64,000 bases of DNA from Methylobacterium cerastii. GTDB lineage: Bacteria > Pseudomonadota > Alphaproteobacteria > Rhizobiales > Beijerinckiaceae. The position numbers were made by a program, and so were the translations under genes. The notes under the pieces were generated by a model. The model made no database searches. It was not told the DNA's origin and saw only the letters and a list, made by a program, of their open reading frames with translations. Every line of letters starts with the position of its first letter. Within the stretch, counting starts at the first letter, position 1. This document shows positions 7,867-16,519 of the stretch, piece after piece. The stretch lies in the NCBI RefSeq assembly GCF_022179125.1, contig NZ_BPQG01000046.1, positions 62,001 through 126,000 of the forward strand, written 5' to 3'.

Positions 7867-8850
7867 ATGGCCGACCTTCGCGGGAAGACCGTCGTCATCA
7901 CAGGCGCATCGAGCGGCATCGGGCGCGCGGCAGCGGAGGCGTTCGCCGCCCGGGGCAGCCGCGTCGTCCTGGCCGCACGGAGGGCCGACGTGCTCGACGC
8001 GTTGGCGCGCGACATTCGCGGCCGCGGCGGCGAGGCCGTGGCGATCCCCACCGACGTCGCCGATCCCGAGGCCGTGTCGGCGCTGGCCGACGGGGCGGTG
8101 GGCGCGTTCGGCCGGATCGACGTCTGGATCAACAACGCCGGCGCGGGCGTGTTCGGCCCGCTCCTCGACGCGCCGCTCGATCTGCACAGGCAGACGATCG
8201 CGATCAACCTGTTGGGCGCCATCCACGGCGCCTACGCCGTGCTGCCGCACTTCCTACGTCAGGGGAACGGCACGCTGATCGACACGGTCTCGATGGGCGG
8301 CTGGGCGCCGACGCCGTTCGCCGCGGCCTACACCGCCAGCAAATTCGGGTTGCGTGGCTTCTCTGCCAGCCTGCGCCAGGAGCTCGCGCCTCACCGGCAC
8401 ATCCACGTCTGCGGCGTGTTTCCGGCGATCGTCGACACGCCCGGCCTCGAGCACGGCGCCAACGTGACCGGTAAGACGCTCAACCCCGGCTACCTGTACT
8501 ATGCACCGGAAGACGTGGCCGAGACCTACTTGCGGCTTGCGCTGCACCCACGCCACGAGGTGGCGGTGGGCTGGCCTGCGCGTTTGGCCCAGGTCGGCTA
8601 CGCCCTCGCACCGTCCGTGACCGAACGGATGATGGGTGCGGGTTTCCGCCGCGCGCTCGACAGGGCCGACCCTGGCCCACGCACCCATGGTGCCTTGCGC
8701 CAGCCGAAGCCCGAAGGCGCCCGGGCCGACGGTGGCTGGCGCGACCGCAAGGGCGTTCCCTCGGCAGGTCGCCTCGGTCTCGGGCTCGTGCTTGCGGCGG
8801 CCTGCGGTACGGTGCTTCTCGGCAGCGCGTTGTCCGCGCGCCGCTCCTGA
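7867..8850 (+). CDS. Short-chain dehydrogenase/reductase with C-terminal membrane helix
   Basis: A 327-aa classical SDR. The cofactor motif TGASSGIG is at about residues 13-20, NNAG at 89-92, and catalytic Ser142 with Tyr155 and Lys159 in YTASK. It reduces or oxidises an unidentified carbonyl/alcohol with NAD(P)H. The C-terminal extension (residues 265-327) ends in a hydrophobic helix LGLGLVLAAACGTVLLGSAL, suggesting membrane tethering. That tail is longer than the usual ~250-aa SDR. Start is the ATG at 7867; an upstream extension is not family-like. Confidence 0.85.
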   Translation: MADLRGKTVVITGASSGIGRAAAEAFAARGSRVVLAARRADVLDALARDIRGRGGEAVAIPTDVADPEAVSALADGAVGAFGRIDVWINNAGAGVFGPLLDAPLDLHRQTIAINLLGAIHGAYAVLPHFLRQGNGTLIDTVSMGGWAPTPFAAAYTASKFGLRGFSASLRQELAPHRHIHVCGVFPAIVDTPGLEHGANVTGKTLNPGYLYYAPEDVAETYLRLALHPRHEVAVGWPARLAQVGYALAPSVTERMMGAGFRRALDRADPGPRTHGALRQPKPEGARADGGWRDRKGVPSAGRLGLGLVLAAACGTVLLGSALSARRS

Positions 8851-8884
8851 CCGGCGAACGAAGCGCCGCCCTGCCGGCAGGCTT

Positions 8885-9130
8885 CTACCGCTCGGCGTGA
8901 AGGCTCTTGATGAAGCGCCGCGCGATCTCGCGCACCCCCTCGTCGTCGCGAGCCTCGCCATGGGCCTTGTCCCAGAGATGGTCGAGGCTGCCGTCGAGCT
9001 CGTCGAGGAGTTCCGGGTGGCGCTGCGCCACGAAGCGGATCGTGCCGAAGAGAAGGTGCTCGACGGCCATCTCCCGGCGGCGCGCGTCGATGAGGGCGTC
9101 GGAGGCTTGGGCGGGGGGCTGATCGGTCAT
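8885..9130 (-). CDS. Small helical hypothetical protein (81 aa)
   Basis: MTDQPPAQASDALIDARRRE, then a helical segment (HLLFGTIRFVAQRHPELLDELDGSL) and GVREIARRFIKSLHAER. It resembles short uncharacterised proteins of Hyphomicrobiales and carries no catalytic motif. The minus-strand run 10325-8885 (Cdh, the 80-aa protein, this gene) may form a loose cluster. Confidence 0.65.
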   Translation of the reverse strand: MTDQPPAQASDALIDARRREMAVEHLLFGTIRFVAQRHPELLDELDGSLDHLWDKAHGEARDDEGVREIARRFIKSLHAER

Positions 9131-9202
9131 GGCGGATCAACGAACGCCATCCGCGTTCGGTTCGCGCGAGGGCGACGTCGCGAGTGCCGCAGCGTGGACG
9201 TG

Positions 9203-9442
9203 TCAGGTCAACCAGCGCTCGTCGATGTCGGTCGCGTTCCACGCGGCCATCGGTTGGCGCTCGTCGCCTTCTGCGAACACCACCAGGTCGTCGGGGCCGA
9301 CGTCGTGCACTGCGAACCAGTCCCAGCGCCGGTGGATCACCCGAGGGCCGCCGAAGATGCGGACGGCGTTCCAGTAGCGGTCGTCCTTGAAGCCGACGTA
9401 GTGGACGCAGCGCGGCGGCCCGGCCGGCTCAGACATTCGCAT
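9203..9442 (-). CDS. Small conserved hypothetical protein (~79 aa)
   Basis: A compact beta-rich protein: CVHYVGFKDDRYWNAVRIFG, then HRRWDWFAVHDVGPDDLVVFAEG. The start could be the ATG at 9442 or at 9436 (MSEPAGPP). Trp/His/Asp-rich strands suggest a folded domain. I do not recognise it. Confidence 0.6.
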   Translation of the reverse strand: MRMSEPAGPPRCVHYVGFKDDRYWNAVRIFGGPRVIHRRWDWFAVHDVGPDDLVVFAEGDERQPMAAWNATDIDERWLT

Positions 9443-9584
9443 CAAAGATCGTCTCGCGACCGCCCGGCGGCCCGTCGGCGGCGGGCGCGGTGCGAGGACG
9501 AGCGGTAGCGGGTTGATGCATCGATCCAGGATAGCCCCAGCGTTCGGCGTGTCGAGGAAGCGCGTCGTCTCGCCGGGTGCCGTC

Positions 9585-10325
9585 TCACCGCGCCGCGGCG
9601 CAGGCGTGATCCATCAGGTCCTCGGCGCTCGCCCGCGGTGCGCGGTAGGCGAGCACGTAGAAGCCGGGCTCGGGGTCGCCGGCCGCGGTGGCGACGGCGG
9701 CGAAGCTCGTCTCGCGCAGGTCCCGCCGGCCGGGCAGCCGGGCCAGCGCCGCGAAGGGGTTGAAGCGCGCCGCCTCGGCCGCCGGCACCCGCATCGCGAG
9801 GTAACGGTCGCCGGCGAGCGCGACCGGGAACGGCGCCCAGCTGCCGCGGATCGCCTGCGCGTGCGCCTTCAGAGACGCCAGAACCCGCGGCTTCATGCAA
9901 TCGAGATGGATGTGAAGCTGGTCCTGGCTGCGGCCGCGCGCCGAGTTCACCGCGAGGCCCACCTCGGCCACCGGCACGCGGCCCTTCAGCGGATCCGACA
10001 CGAAGCGCCGCGCCGCCAGGGCGGCGCGCCAGTAGGCGGCGCCGCGCGCCCCGCGCAACACCGTCGCCTCGAGCCCGGCCACCGACTGGGTCGGCATCAC
10101 CACGACGTGGGTCGGTTCGCCCGGCGCGCGCAAAACCGCAGTGCCGGGGCGGTCCGCGTCGCCGAGATCCACGTCGAGGCACGGAAAGGTCCGGTTGGCG
10201 ACCGTCTTGGCGAGCACGCAGGTCTTCAGCGCGGCCCAAAGCACGTCCCGGCTCGGATCGCCTGCGGAGCGTGCGGGTGCCGGCAAGACGGCCAAGAGGA
10301 TCAGGACCGGCACGATCCGACGCAT
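9585..10325 (-). CDS. cdh: CDP-diacylglycerol diphosphatase (Cdh family)
   Basis: A 246-aa exported protein of the CDP-diacylglycerol pyrophosphatase family, which hydrolyses CDP-diacylglycerol to CMP and phosphatidic acid. A signal segment (MRRIVPVLILLAVLPAPARS) leads into Cys/Leu-rich start LWAALKTCVLA. The HIT-like catalytic motif QDQLHIHLDCMKP is mid-protein, where the two histidines are the nucleophile/acid pair. The C-terminus has FNPFAALARLPGRRDLRETSFAAV, a typical Cdh segment. The start at ATG 10325 is favoured by GGGGA 5-8 bases upstream; a GTG immediately precedes it. Confidence 0.85.
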   Translation of the reverse strand: MRRIVPVLILLAVLPAPARSAGDPSRDVLWAALKTCVLAKTVANRTFPCLDVDLGDADRPGTAVLRAPGEPTHVVVMPTQSVAGLEATVLRGARGAAYWRAALAARRFVSDPLKGRVPVAEVGLAVNSARGRSQDQLHIHLDCMKPRVLASLKAHAQAIRGSWAPFPVALAGDRYLAMRVPAAEAARFNPFAALARLPGRRDLRETSFAAVATAAGDPEPGFYVLAYRAPRASAEDLMDHACAAAR

Positions 10326-10383
10326 CACGATCCCCAGCTCACAACGAGCGAACGCGACACGGCTTCAGACGATCGTCAGGCAT

Positions 10384-10418
10384 GAAAAAACCCGCCACGT
10401 CGGAGACCGGACGGGTTC
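10384..10418 (-). terminator. Intrinsic terminator of tRNA-Met
   Basis: AACCCG...CGGGTT inverted repeat followed, on the minus strand, by a run of six T. It lies directly downstream of the tRNA. Confidence 0.7.
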
Positions 10419-10424
10419 GATGAA

Positions 10425-10501
10425 TGGTAGCGGGAGAGGGACTCGAACCCCCGACACGAGGATTATGATTCCTCTGCTCTAACCAGCTGAGCTACCCCGC
10501 C
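10425..10501 (-). tRNA. tRNA-Met (anticodon CAT)
   Basis: A 77-nt cloverleaf beginning GGCGGGGTAGCTCAG with D-loop GGTTA and anticodon stem GAGGA/TCCTC around loop ATCATAA, giving anticodon CAT. The T-arm is GGGGGTTCGAGTCCCTC and the CCA end is encoded. CAT is shared by elongator Met and the lysidine-modified Ile tRNA; the acceptor and overall sequence look like elongator Met rather than initiator, since G1 pairs in the acceptor stem. Confidence 0.9.
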
Positions 10502-10675
10502 CCAGCCCGCGGCCGTCTGCGTGGGCAGGCGGCCGGTTCGGAGATCGGCGGTATAGGGAACGGCGGCTTGCGGTGTCAACGCCCTCTTTCCGGCCGAGGC
10601 GCGGGTTTTTTTCTGTGGCGCGTCCCGGCGTTCCGGCTCATCCCGCAACGGATCGCGCAGGGCGTGCTTATCGCT

Positions 10676-12160
10676 ATGAGTGCTGTCCGAATGCCGGAAC
10701 CGAGCGAGGGTTCATTCTTGTCAGACCGTCCAACGCAAGAGGCGCAGCCCTCGCGCCGCCATGCCGACCTCGGCGCCGACTTCTTCGACGTGGTCGCGGC
10801 CGCCCGCTTCCCGCAGACGATCCTGCGCTTCCGCAACCGCGCTTGGGCCGCCCGCGTCGGGCTCGACGGGCTGACGGACGCCGAGTGGATCGCCCGGTTC
10901 GGCCGGTTCGAGCCCCTGCCCGGCTCGTTCCCCGCGCCGCTGGCCCTGCGCTATCACGGCCACCAGTTCCGCTCGTACAACCCCGAGCTCGGGGACGGGC
11001 GCGGCTTCCTCTACGCGCAGCTGCACGATTTGCGCGACGGGCGCCTGCTCGACCTCGCCACCAAGGGCAGCGGCACCACGCCGTGGTCGCGGGCGGGCGA
11101 CGGCCGGCTGACCCTGAAGGGCGGCATGCGCGAGGTGCTGGCCACCGCGCTCCTCGAAGCGCAGGGCGTGAACACCTCCAAGAGCTTCAGCCTGATCGAG
11201 ACCGGCGAGGCGCTGGAGCGCGGCGACGAGCCCTCCCCCACCCGCTCCGCGGTGCTCGTGCGCCTGAGCCACGGCCACATCCGCATCGGCAGCTTCCAGC
11301 GGTTCCTGGCGCTCGACGAGCCGAGGAACATCGAGCGGCTGCTCGATCACACCATCACGACGCACATGCCCGACCTCTGGCGCGAGGCGCCGGCCGACCG
11401 GGCGGTGGCCTTCCTCGCCGAGGTCGTGCGACGGGTCGCGCGGATGGGTGCGCAATGGGCGGCCGCGGGCTTCGTCCACGGGGTGCTCAACACCGACAAC
11501 ATCAACGTCACCGGCGAGAGCTTCGATTACGGGCCGTGGCGCTGGTTGCCGGCCTACGATCCGAATTTCACGGCCGCCTATTTCGACAGCCAAGGGCTCT
11601 ACAGCTTCGGCCGCCAGCCGGAGGCGTTGTACTGGAACCTCGCACGGCTGGCGGATTGCCTGCTGACGCTGGCGCCGCAGGCCGACCTCGAAGCGGCGCT
11701 GAAGGGTTTTGGGCCCGCCCTGCAGGAGGGCTTCGCCGAGGCCTTGTTCGCCAGGCTCGGGCTCGCGAAGGCCGGCCAGGACGAAACCGATCGGCTGGTC
11801 GGCGCCTTCTGGCGCTTCCTGGCCGAGAGCCACGCCCCGTTCGAGCAGACCTTCTTCGATTGGTACGGCGGCATCGCCAGCGCCGAGCGCGCCGCGGCGA
11901 GCCCCTCGGCCGCACTCTATGCCGGCGACGCCTTCGCCCCGGTGCGCGCAGCGTTGGAGGGCTTGGCGTCGGCGCCGGGCGCCGGCCTCGCCCATCCCTA
12001 TTTCGCCGACCTCACACCCTGCACGCTGCTGATCGACGAGGTCGAGGCGCTGTGGGCGCCGATCGCTGCGTCCGACGACTGGTCGGCGCTCGACGACAAG
12101 CTCGCGGCGATCGCGCGCATGGCCGAGGCCTACGGCACGGCGCCTGCGCTGGTTTGGTAA
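10676..12160 (+). CDS. selO: Protein adenylyltransferase SelO (YdiU/UPF0061)
   Basis: A 494-aa SelO pseudokinase, which transfers AMP from ATP to Ser/Thr/Tyr of target proteins in redox homeostasis. Conserved elements are GDGRGFLYAQL, the ATP-binding KGSGTTPWSRAGDG (Lys130), and the metal-binding HGVLNTDNIN (Asp274), followed by FDYGPWRWLPAYDPNFTAAYFD. Length matches bacterial SelO. The frame begins further upstream, but the ATG at 10676 fits the family N-terminus; the ATG at 10691 is an alternative. Unlike many homologues it does not end in the redox-active Cys near the C-terminus that forms the regulatory disulfide, so that should be compared with relatives. Confidence 0.93.
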   Translation: MSAVRMPEPSEGSFLSDRPTQEAQPSRRHADLGADFFDVVAAARFPQTILRFRNRAWAARVGLDGLTDAEWIARFGRFEPLPGSFPAPLALRYHGHQFRSYNPELGDGRGFLYAQLHDLRDGRLLDLATKGSGTTPWSRAGDGRLTLKGGMREVLATALLEAQGVNTSKSFSLIETGEALERGDEPSPTRSAVLVRLSHGHIRIGSFQRFLALDEPRNIERLLDHTITTHMPDLWREAPADRAVAFLAEVVRRVARMGAQWAAAGFVHGVLNTDNINVTGESFDYGPWRWLPAYDPNFTAAYFDSQGLYSFGRQPEALYWNLARLADCLLTLAPQADLEAALKGFGPALQEGFAEALFARLGLAKAGQDETDRLVGAFWRFLAESHAPFEQTFFDWYGGIASAERAAASPSAALYAGDAFAPVRAALEGLASAPGAGLAHPYFADLTPCTLLIDEVEALWAPIAASDDWSALDDKLAAIARMAEAYGTAPALVW

Positions 12161-12164
12161 GGCC

Positions 12165-12308
12165 TCAACGCTCCTCCTCCTCGCGGCGGCGCGCCTCGGC
12201 GTGGCCGGCGCGGATGCCGAGGTCGACCATCGTGCGGGTGATGCGCAGGCCGAGCCAGAACAGCAGAACGCAGACGGCGATCGCGGCGGCGATCTTCACG
12301 GGGTTCAC
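12165..12308 (-). CDS. 47-aa membrane miniprotein
   Basis: A GTG-started frame: one hydrophobic helix (KIAAAIAVCVLLFWLGLRI) followed by a basic/acidic tail HAEARRREEEER. It ends 4 bp from the selO stop and converges with it. A GAGGGC sequence lies upstream of the start. No family is known to me, but the membrane-helix-plus-charged-tail architecture is coherent. Confidence 0.45.
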   Translation of the reverse strand: MNPVKIAAAIAVCVLLFWLGLRITRTMVDLGIRAGHAEARRREEEER

Positions 12309-12364
12309 GGGCGGCGCCCTCGCGGCGGTGGACGATCGGATTGAGTTAGGGCAGAGGCACTGGT

Positions 12365-12592
12365 GTGCGCGAGACCTTTCACATCGAAGTCCTCGGCCCC
12401 GAGCCGGGTGACGTCCAGACCCGGATCTCGGTGCGCAGCACCGGGCTCGAGGGGGCGCAGGAGCGTGCGCTGCGCCTGTTCGCCCGGGCCCGCGTGCCGC
12501 AGCGCTCGGTCGGACCGGCGGAAGCGGTGCGGGTGATCGACGGCGCCGGACGCGAGGTGTTCTTCCGCAGCCGCTTCGACGAGCCGAGCTAG
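12365..12592 (+). CDS. Small hypothetical protein (75 aa)
   Basis: A beta-rich 75-aa protein (ETFHIEVLGPEPGDVQTRISVRST, then AVRVIDGAGREVFFRSRFDEPS), GTG start. It precedes the next gene by 4 bp, so the two are probably cotranscribed. Function not recognised. Confidence 0.6.
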   Translation: MRETFHIEVLGPEPGDVQTRISVRSTGLEGAQERALRLFARARVPQRSVGPAEAVRVIDGAGREVFFRSRFDEPS

Positions 12593-12596
12593 GCGA

Positions 12597-12953
12597 ATGC
12601 GCAGGGCTCTCCTCGTCCTCGCGCTGGTCGTGCTGCTGCCGGCACTGTTCGTGCGCAGCTACAGCCTGCCGCCGGCCCCCGACCGGCGCGGTGGGACGAC
12701 GATCCTGCTGAGCGTTCCGAACCGGCCGCTGTTCGGCAGCCCGCGGGCCGATTGCGTCGACACGCCGGAGGACGGCTCGGTGATCGCCTGCCTGATCGCC
12801 TCGGTGAACCGGTCGCGGGCGGAGGGCATCCCGCTCCTGTCGCTGCCGTTCTCGCCGACCGCCTACGGCCTGTCGGAACGGGTGGCGCTGCTCGGGCGGG
12901 ACGAAGCCGCGGGGAAGGCGCAGCTCGCCCGGATCGCCCGCTTCGGCTGGTGA
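12597..12953 (+). CDS. Secreted/membrane-anchored hypothetical protein (118 aa)
   Basis: N-terminal hydrophobic signal/anchor (LLVLALVVLLPALFV) and a short exported domain with two Cys (ADCVDTPEDGSVIACLIASVNRSR) that could form a disulfide. It is immediately downstream of the 75-aa protein gene and likely in an operon with it. No family assigned. Confidence 0.6.
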   Translation: MRRALLVLALVVLLPALFVRSYSLPPAPDRRGGTTILLSVPNRPLFGSPRADCVDTPEDGSVIACLIASVNRSRAEGIPLLSLPFSPTAYGLSERVALLGRDEAAGKAQLARIARFGW

Positions 12954-12975
12954 GGCGCCCTCACCCGCGCAACAT

Positions 12976-13353
12976 TTATTTGGGCTTGGCCGGCGCGGCG
13001 GGCTCGACGGCGGGCTCGACGGCGGGCTTCGGCTTGCGGGCCTCCTGTTGGCTCTCGGCCTTCTCCTCGTCGGTGTCGCCCTTCTCGATCGTCTTCTCCG
13101 GGTCGGCGGCCAGCGTCTTCACGATCTCCAGCACGCGCTCGCATTCGGTGACGTAGGAATAGCTCTCCAGCACGATCGCCGCGTCACGCAGCGTGCGCAG
13201 GTCGCGCACCGTTTGCTTGTTGGCGGCCTCCTGGAGCTCGCTCTTCCGGGCGATCGTCTCCTCGATCTTGGCGGCCTTCACGTCGCAGGCGGCTTCGACC
13301 GGCGTGGCGAGGCCGGCGGCGAGCATCAGGAGGGCGGCGTGAGCGAGGCGCAT
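12976..13353 (-). CDS. Exported coiled-coil-like protein with repetitive acidic/Pro tail
   Basis: A 125-aa protein with signal peptide (MRLAHAALLMLAAGLATPVEA, cleavage before ACDV). The helical Lys/Glu region KIEETIARKSELQEAANKQTV is followed by a charged C-terminal tail KPKPAVEPAVEPAAPAKPK whose DNA is a tandem 12-bp repeat. Two Cys are present. It is likely periplasmic; function unknown. Confidence 0.65.
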   Translation of the reverse strand: MRLAHAALLMLAAGLATPVEAACDVKAAKIEETIARKSELQEAANKQTVRDLRTLRDAAIVLESYSYVTECERVLEIVKTLAADPEKTIEKGDTDEEKAESQQEARKPKPAVEPAVEPAAPAKPK

Positions 13354-13392
13354 GCGTCAGGGTTCCGGGCGTCGTGCGTCGAGGGATGGGTT

Positions 13393-13818
13393 CTAGGCGT
13401 GGTGGGCGTGGCTGCGCAGGATGTCGTTCGTCAGCGCGACGAGCTGGCTCGGACGGTAGGGCTTCGGCACGAACACCGATTCGGGGACCGCCTCGCCCTG
13501 CGAGAGGCAGGCGCGGCCGCCGGAGGTGTAGACCACCGGCAGCGAGGGGCAATGCGCCCGCGCGGCCCGGGCCAGCGTGATCCCGTTCGTGTTGCGGGCG
13601 AGGTCGATATCGGTGAAGAGCAGGTCGACGGTCTCCCGGGCGAGGATCGCCTCGGCCTCCCAGGCGTCGGCGGCGGTCAGGACGCGGTAGCCCTCGTCGA
13701 GCAGCGCTTCCGCTGCCAGTTCGCAGACGAACGGCTCGTCCTCGACCACCAGGATGGTGGTCGGCGCGCGGTCGAGGTAGCTCGGCAGGCCGAAGGCGGC
13801 GCAGGCGAAGGACATCAT
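13393..13818 (-). CDS. Stand-alone response-regulator receiver protein (CheY-like)
   Basis: A 141-aa single receiver domain: ILVVEDEPFV gives the acidic pair, the phospho-acceptor Asp is in LLFTDIDLARNTNGI, and the Thr/Ser switch (VVYTSGG) and Lys (VFVPKPYR) are conserved. There is no output domain, as in Hyphomicrobiales receivers that act in phosphorelays downstream of hybrid kinases. The ATG at 13818 has GGAG 7 bases upstream. It diverges from the DUF1275 gene. Its kinase is not in the window. Confidence 0.88.
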   Translation of the reverse strand: MMSFACAAFGLPSYLDRAPTTILVVEDEPFVCELAAEALLDEGYRVLTAADAWEAEAILARETVDLLFTDIDLARNTNGITLARAARAHCPSLPVVYTSGGRACLSQGEAVPESVFVPKPYRPSQLVALTNDILRSHAHHA

Positions 13819-14025
13819 GACGCAACTCCAACTCACCCGGCGTGGGACGAAGGTCCCGCAGCCGGATCGAAGGACAAACGGCGCCCTACGCTCCGGCGTT
13901 CGCCGTGATTGCATCGAATTGCCGAGGTTTGGTGAGCGAAGCCTTAACCCTGCTCGCCCGCCCCTGAACGAGGCGCCGGGAATGGTTAACCAAGGGTTGA
14001 CGCGTCGCGCACCGGATCGGGTTTC

Positions 14026-14700
14026 GTGAACCGGTCCTGGCAGGTCGGGACCGGGCTCGTGCTCACCGCGCTCGCCGGATTCGTCGACGCGCTGGGCTTC
14101 GTCCGGCTCGGCGGCCTCTACACCTCGTTCATGAGCGGCAACACCACGCAGCTCTCGGTCTTCCTCGGGCATGCGGATTTCGCGCACGTGGTGCTGCCGG
14201 CGATCCTGATCGGCGGGTTCCTCGGCGGCGCGATCCTCGGCAGCGGCCTGTCGATCCTGATCCCCTCCCCCTGGGCGACGCCGGCGGTGCTCGGCTACGA
14301 AGCCCTGCTGATCCTGGCAGCCCTCGGGGTCGGCCTCGCGATTCCGGAACTCGGCATCGCCGCGTTCTTCATGGCGGTGGCGATGGGCTCGCAGAACGCC
14401 GTGCTGGCGCAGGTGAAGGGGTTCCGCGCCGGCACCACCTTCGTCACCGGGGCCCTGTTCAGCCTCGGGCAGAAGGTGGCGCAGGCGCTCACCCGCACCG
14501 GGCCGCCCTTCGGCTGGGTCGGCGACGGGGCGGTCTGGGCCGCGCTCCTCGTCGGCGCGTTCGGCGGCGCCGTGGCCTATGCCCGCCTGGAGCTCTATGC
14601 CCTGTTCATCCCGGCGGCGGTCTCCGGCCTCCTCGCCCTGGTCGCCGCGATCTTCGCGCTGCGCCACCGGACGATGATGCCCGAGCCGCCCGCCACCTGA
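14026..14700 (+). CDS. DUF1275 (YoaK) family membrane protein
   Basis: A 224-aa protein with about six hydrophobic segments. It begins LTALAGFVDALGFVRLGGLYTSFMSGNTTQLS, the signature of the YoaK/DUF1275 family, and contains GSQNAVLAQVKGF. GTG start. The family's transport function is unproven; its conserved acidic GFVDA and SGNT sites suggest a small-molecule or cation transporter. No operon partner is obvious. Confidence 0.85.
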   Translation: MNRSWQVGTGLVLTALAGFVDALGFVRLGGLYTSFMSGNTTQLSVFLGHADFAHVVLPAILIGGFLGGAILGSGLSILIPSPWATPAVLGYEALLILAALGVGLAIPELGIAAFFMAVAMGSQNAVLAQVKGFRAGTTFVTGALFSLGQKVAQALTRTGPPFGWVGDGAVWAALLVGAFGGAVAYARLELYALFIPAAVSGLLALVAAIFALRHRTMMPEPPAT

Positions 14701-14763
14701 GACCGTTTCACGCCTGTTCTGCCCGCCTTGTCCTGCCCGCGCCCGTCCTGATCGAGTCTCCCG

Positions 14764-15765
14764 ATGAGCAACGCTTCGCTGACCACCCACGTCGCCCCGG
14801 TCGAGGCCGGCGCCCACGTCGTCGCCGCGCACTTCCTGAAGGACGCGCTGGTGATGGCCCTCGGCGACGGCACCGTCCTGCTCAGCCGGGACGGCACGTC
14901 GAGCCGCCTCGCCGCCCATCCCGAGGCCGGCATCCTGGCCGCCGTGGGCGACGGCAACCGCCTCGTCACCGGCGGCGACGACGGGCGCGTGGTGGCGCTC
15001 CGGCCCGACGGCACGCTGTCCGAGGTCGCCACCGCCAAGGGCGGCGCCTGGATCGACGCGCTCGCCCTGCATCCCGACGGGTCGGTGGCCTACGCGGCCG
15101 GGCGCACCGTGGTCGCCCGCGACGCCAAGGGGCGCGAGCGCACGTTCACGGCCCCCTCCACCGCCCGCGGCCTCGCCTTCGCCTCCAAGGGCTACCGGCT
15201 GGCGGCCTCGCACTACAACGGCGTCTCGCTCTGGTACCCGAACCACGAGACGCCCGCCGAGATGGTCGAGTGGAAGGGCTCGCACATCGACGTGACGTGG
15301 TCGCCCGACGGGCGCTTCGTCGTCTCGACCATGCAGGAGAACGCGCTGCACGGCTGGCGCCTGCAGCCGGACCGCGGCCACATGCGGATGTCGGGCTACC
15401 CGGCCAAGGTGCGCTCGGTGTCGTGGTCGTCGGATGGCCACTGGCTCGCCACCAGCGGCGCGGAGGCCGCGATCGTGTGGCCGTTCGATTCGAAGGAAGG
15501 CCCCACCGGCAAGGCTCCACGCGAGTGCGGCGTGCGCCCGGCCCGCGTCTCCCGCGTCGCCTTCCACCCCAAGGCCCTGGTGCTGGCCATGGGCTACGAG
15601 GACGGCTGCATCCTGCTCGTGCGCTTCACCGACGCCTCCGAACTGCTGGTCCGCCCGGCGGTGAAGGGCAGCGGGATTTCGGCGTTGGCCTGGGACGCGA
15701 AGGGCGGGCGGCTGGCGTTCGGATGCGTCGACGGGGCGGCGGGGCTGCTGACCCTGCCCGCCTGA
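14764..15765 (+). CDS. WD40-repeat protein
   Basis: A 333-aa protein with repeated beta-propeller blades: ALHPDGSVAYAAG, WSPDGRFVVST, WSSDGHWLATSGAEAA and AFHPKALVLAMGYEDGCILL. Roughly seven blades are expected from length. Such proteins act as interaction scaffolds and have no enzymatic motif. Homologues occur across Methylobacteriaceae. The adjacent downstream gene (DUF2937) is separated by about 70 bp. Confidence 0.85.
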   Translation: MSNASLTTHVAPVEAGAHVVAAHFLKDALVMALGDGTVLLSRDGTSSRLAAHPEAGILAAVGDGNRLVTGGDDGRVVALRPDGTLSEVATAKGGAWIDALALHPDGSVAYAAGRTVVARDAKGRERTFTAPSTARGLAFASKGYRLAASHYNGVSLWYPNHETPAEMVEWKGSHIDVTWSPDGRFVVSTMQENALHGWRLQPDRGHMRMSGYPAKVRSVSWSSDGHWLATSGAEAAIVWPFDSKEGPTGKAPRECGVRPARVSRVAFHPKALVLAMGYEDGCILLVRFTDASELLVRPAVKGSGISALAWDAKGGRLAFGCVDGAAGLLTLPA

Positions 15766-15836
15766 TCGCGGTCGGGTTCTGGAACTGCCGCCGCCACCAT
15801 GCTCTTCTGCCACGACCACCACGACGAGGATGCCCC

Positions 15837-16361
15837 GTGTTCCGTGTCTTCCGCACCCTAGGCCTCGCCCTCGGCCTGCTCGGCGGCGGGCTGGCGGCGC
15901 AGGGGCCCGAATTCGCCCAGCAATACGCCCAGCGCCTCGGTGGCGCCCTGGACGAGCTGAAGCGCGAGGTCGCGTCGCTCGAATCGGACGCCAAGGCCAC
16001 CGGCAACACCCGCGAAGGGGCCGTCGATCGCTTGCGCACCAATCCCGACACCCTGGTCGCGCGCCGGGGCGAGGCCGCGCGCTACGACATCGAGCGGCTG
16101 GAACGGCTCTCGGCGCAGCAGCAGGCTTTGGCGAACGCGGCGAGCCCCCTCGGGCGGCTCGCTGCCGTGATCCGCGACCCCGACGTTCCGCTCGCCCGCG
16201 CCACCTACCGCGATTACGACCCGGCCCTCCCGACCACCACCGACGGGATCGTCGCCGGTCTCCTCGGCTTCCTGGCCGCCTGGGGCGGCTGGCGCGTGCT
16301 CTCCGACGTCGGCCGCCGCGTGGTCCGCCGCCGGCCGCGGACCGCGGTCACGACGGCTTAA
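15837..16361 (+). CDS. DUF2937 family membrane protein
   Basis: A 174-aa protein: hydrophobic N-terminus (RTLGLALGLLGGGLAAQGPEF), then a helical AQQYAQRLGGALDELKREVASLE that is the DUF2937 core. A C-terminal transmembrane helix (GIVAGLLGFLAAWGGWRVLSD) precedes a basic tail. The GTG start at 15837 has GAGGA 6 bases upstream. Members are small envelope proteins of Alphaproteobacteria with no assigned activity. Confidence 0.8.
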   Translation: MFRVFRTLGLALGLLGGGLAAQGPEFAQQYAQRLGGALDELKREVASLESDAKATGNTREGAVDRLRTNPDTLVARRGEAARYDIERLERLSAQQQALANAASPLGRLAAVIRDPDVPLARATYRDYDPALPTTTDGIVAGLLGFLAAWGGWRVLSDVGRRVVRRRPRTAVTTA

Positions 16362-16519
16362 ACGGGCGTCGGCGCGATCACGGCGGGCGACGTCGGCGCC
16401 TCTGTGTGGCCGGGCGTCTACAGCCCCTAGCGCGCGGCTTGCTTAAGCGAGACATCGAGGACGGGCGCGGCCGGGCTTTCCGGCACACGCAACCGTCACG
16501 CTGGTTCCCGAGTCGCACC

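Noticed and set aside
13000-13040. Short tandem repeat in the exported protein tail
   Set aside because: A two-copy 12-bp coding repeat; ordinary low-complexity coding sequence.
13393-15822. 809-aa minus-strand frame
   Set aside because: Only its C-terminal 141 residues (receiver domain) are real; the remainder is antisense to DUF1275 and WD40 genes.
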